Below are positions 5,755-7,184 of a DNA stretch of 7,184 nucleotides, piece by piece. The stretch comes from JAFGDH01 sp964447525 (GTDB lineage: Archaea; Aenigmatarchaeota; Aenigmatarchaeia; QMZP01; QMZT01): assembly GCA_964447525.1 (NCBI GenBank), contig CAYUSU010000048.1:1-7184 (forward strand). The letters run 5' to 3'. Numbering within the stretch: position 1 is the first letter of the stretch; the number at the start of each line of letters is the position of its first letter. Below the pieces are notes generated by a model that saw only the letters and a list, made by a program, of their open reading frames with translations, made no database searches and had not been told where the DNA came from. The translations under genes and the position numbers were made by a program.

Positions 5755-6051
5755 ATGATAAAAGCTCATCTGGACGTTTTCGCAAAACAGTTTTTCGGAA
5801 TAAAAGATATGATATTCGGTCATAGCTATACAAAATTCGAATCCGGGGAAAGTATGCATTTCCGCCCGACACCAGATTCCGATCCAATGATAGTAAGAAC
5901 CAGTTCACCAGAAGATTACAAAATTGTCGTCCCGAAACTCGAAATTGTTTCCGACACGTTTGACATTGAACTAATCGAAGGAACGGAAGCGGTTCCCCAC
6001 CTGAAGCAGCTTGTGTCAGATCTTGAAAAAATTGAAATATGGCAAGTATAA
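5755..6051 (+). CDS. Small unrecognised protein (98 aa)
   Basis: The frame encodes MIKAHLDVFAKQFFGIKDMI onward and ends in EKIEIWQV. It is a soluble, slightly acidic alpha/beta protein: a hydrophobic helix at 3-20, alternating strands at about 28-65 (including DYKIVVPKLEIV and TFDIELIEG) and a C-terminal helix. There is no signal peptide, membrane segment or Cys pair. A GGAGAG (5739-5744) lies about 10 bases before ATG 5755, slightly far for a Shine-Dalgarno site. The frame is open upstream to TGA 5731 (adding TAESPSE), so the true N-terminus may be at 5656. The stop is two bases from the stop of convergent lysK. No family recognised; a complete natural gene is likely but its start is doubtful. 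Confidence 0.6.
   Translation: MIKAHLDVFAKQFFGIKDMIFGHSYTKFESGESMHFRPTPDSDPMIVRTSSPEDYKIVVPKLEIVSDTFDIELIEGTEAVPHLKQLVSDLEKIEIWQV
6026..6031 (-). terminator. Possible oligo-T terminator of lysK
   Basis: A run of six T on the minus strand lies about 23 bases past the lysK stop, inside the end of the convergent small gene. Archaeal termination can use such T-tracts, but there is no hairpin and the run is also ordinary Lys codons of the opposite gene. Confidence 0.25.
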
Positions 6052-6053
6052 AA

Positions 6054-7184
6054 TCAACTTATCGATTCAAGTATTTTCATTACCTTTTCCTTTCCTATCG
6101 CTAGAATAAACCTCGGAAGTCTCGGCCCGTATTCCTTCCCGATCAGTGAGAGATACATCCCCTGGAAGAATTCTTTTGTCTCGATTCCCGTTTCCTTGGC
6201 AACTTCTCTGCACAGGTTAATGATCTCTTCTTCATCACGATCTTTCTTTCCCAGTTCCTCACCGAATTTCTTTATGGCCTCTTTTTGTTTGTCGGTTAAT
6301 TTACTCTTTGTTTCCTTCGAAACCTCATCCTGAACTTCGAACCTGAACCTTTCCGGGGCGTATTTTTTTGCCCATTCTTTAGCGAGGGAGAGTCTGATCC
6401 TGACGGAATCCATGTTTTCCTTTCCTGTCAAATGACCGGTCTTTTTCATGAGCTCGATCGAAGATTCCAAAAACGTTTTTTCAGGTACGATCTGGGAAAT
6501 CATAACGGCATAATCGAAATTAACGTTCCCTGAAAATTCTTTTTTTGTTAACTGTGATATTTCGAAAAGTCTTTTCATATGTTCTGATTCCTTTGGGTTT
6601 TCTATGTTAGTTTTCCCGAAATAAACTTTCTCGTGATTATCATAATCATCCGTCAGCAATGGAAGGTCCTTCCACGAGAAGCTCCTGGTTTTCATAAGTT
6701 TCTTGTTGTAAAGGAATCTCAGAAGTTCCGGTGTCGCCACTTCCAGCCAGTCCTTCGGATAAACGACGTTACCCATACTGGCGGACATCTTCTCGCCATC
6801 GATTATCAGGTGTTCATAGAATATCGGTTCGGCCATTGGGAAGTGGAGGACGCGTTCAATGATCTCCCCGTTTATCCAGAATGCGCTTCCGGGAACCTGG
6901 TATTCCTTCCCGAAGCCTTCCGTGCATACATTCCAGTTGGCCCACTGTGCGGCCAGCTCGCTTTTATACATCAGTTTTCCATTGCTCTTCTTTGGATCAT
7001 CTAATCCTTTGTGGCCGCATCCCTTGGCCGTCATCGTTTTGAAATCATAATCTTTGCACTCGTATTCAACCAGACCATCTTCCCGGATCTTGATAACTCT
7101 TGTTGTGATGATCTTTCCGCACTTCTCGCAGATAGGCTGCCACGGGGACCAGTCGTCACGGAGCTTGTTGTCCTTTCCCCTGTA
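6054..7184 (-). CDS. lysK: Class I lysyl-tRNA synthetase, C-terminal part (N-terminus outside window)
   Basis: LysRS charges tRNA-Lys with lysine using ATP in the cytoplasm; the class I form is typical of archaea and a few bacteria. The frame is open from the right edge for 376 residues to TGA 6056-6054; an internal ATG at 7034 is not the start. Residues counted from the edge show Cys19/Cys22 with Cys43, Cys56 and His58 (a probable zinc site), AAQWANWN at 78-85, the GSAFWINGE block at 99-107, and the class I signature KMSAS at 132-136 (6777-6791) followed by MGN. The C-terminal anticodon-binding region ends GPRLPRFILAIGKEKVMKIL. Archaeal LysK is about 500-530 residues, so roughly 150 residues including the HIGH motif are missing. 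The gene looks intact and converges on the small plus-strand gene. Confidence 0.95.
   Translation of the reverse strand, partial: YRGKDNKLRDDWSPWQPICEKCGKIITTRVIKIREDGLVEYECKDYDFKTMTAKGCGHKGLDDPKKSNGKLMYKSELAAQWANWNVCTEGFGKEYQVPGSAFWINGEIIERVLHFPMAEPIFYEHLIIDGEKMSASMGNVVYPKDWLEVATPELLRFLYNKKLMKTRSFSWKDLPLLTDDYDNHEKVYFGKTNIENPKESEHMKRLFEISQLTKKEFSGNVNFDYAVMISQIVPEKTFLESSIELMKKTGHLTGKENMDSVRIRLSLAKEWAKKYAPERFRFEVQDEVSKETKSKLTDKQKEAIKKFGEELGKKDRDEEEIINLCREVAKETGIETKEFFQGMYLSLIGKEYGPRLPRFILAIGKEKVMKILESIS

Noticed and set aside
5638..5908. Minus-strand frames of 73 and 80 codons
   Set aside because: They overlap the better-supported plus-strand small gene and its promoter, and show no motif or plausible ribosome-binding context.
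6633..7050. Plus-strand frames of 123 and 63 codons
   Set aside because: They are antisense to the lysK core, including the KMSAS region, and are therefore shadows.

Overview
The window looks archaeal, most probably from a DPANN-type or similar small-genome archaeon (lineage is inferred). The evidence is a class I lysyl-tRNA synthetase, TATA boxes about 25-30 bases before gene starts, an apparently leaderless small gene, and a tRNA intron bounded by a bulge-helix-bulge-like fold. GC content is moderate overall and clearly higher in the first 2 kb.

Layout. Positions 5296 down to 1 on the minus strand form one uninterrupted reading frame of 1765 codons that runs off the left edge. It encodes the N-terminal part of a giant membrane-anchored surface protein. 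In order it has a basic cytosolic tail, one membrane segment, a stalk crowded with N-glycosylation sequons, a MopE-like Asp/Cys metal-binding motif, an inhibitor-I9-like propeptide, a subtilisin-family (S8) protease domain with a complete catalytic set, a DUF2341-like domain, a LamG/concanavalin-like domain, and at least 645 residues of cysteine-rich repeats. Because it never terminates inside the window it is easily missed, and many shorter frames in the region are only its shadows. Its upstream region (5297-5469) holds a TATA box, GGTTAACC-type repeats and the terminator of the next gene.

Positions 5600-5470 (minus) encode tRNA-His(GTG), with a 56-base intron in the T-loop (between tRNA positions 59 and 60) instead of the usual anticodon-loop site. 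An AT-rich element at 5622-5633 sits almost midway between the tRNA and a divergent plus-strand gene and probably serves both.

On the plus strand, 5656-6051 is a small unrecognised coding region, broken in frame by a single TGA at 5731. It is either a 25-codon ORF followed by a 98-aa gene, or one 131-codon gene interrupted by a stop. It ends two bases from the stop codon of the convergent lysK (6054-7184, minus), whose N-terminal third lies beyond the right edge.

The lysK and tRNA-His genes are translation housekeeping genes. The giant protein is a stand-alone accessory surface gene, with no partner in the window to show its substrate. No CRISPR array, insertion sequence or integrase is seen.
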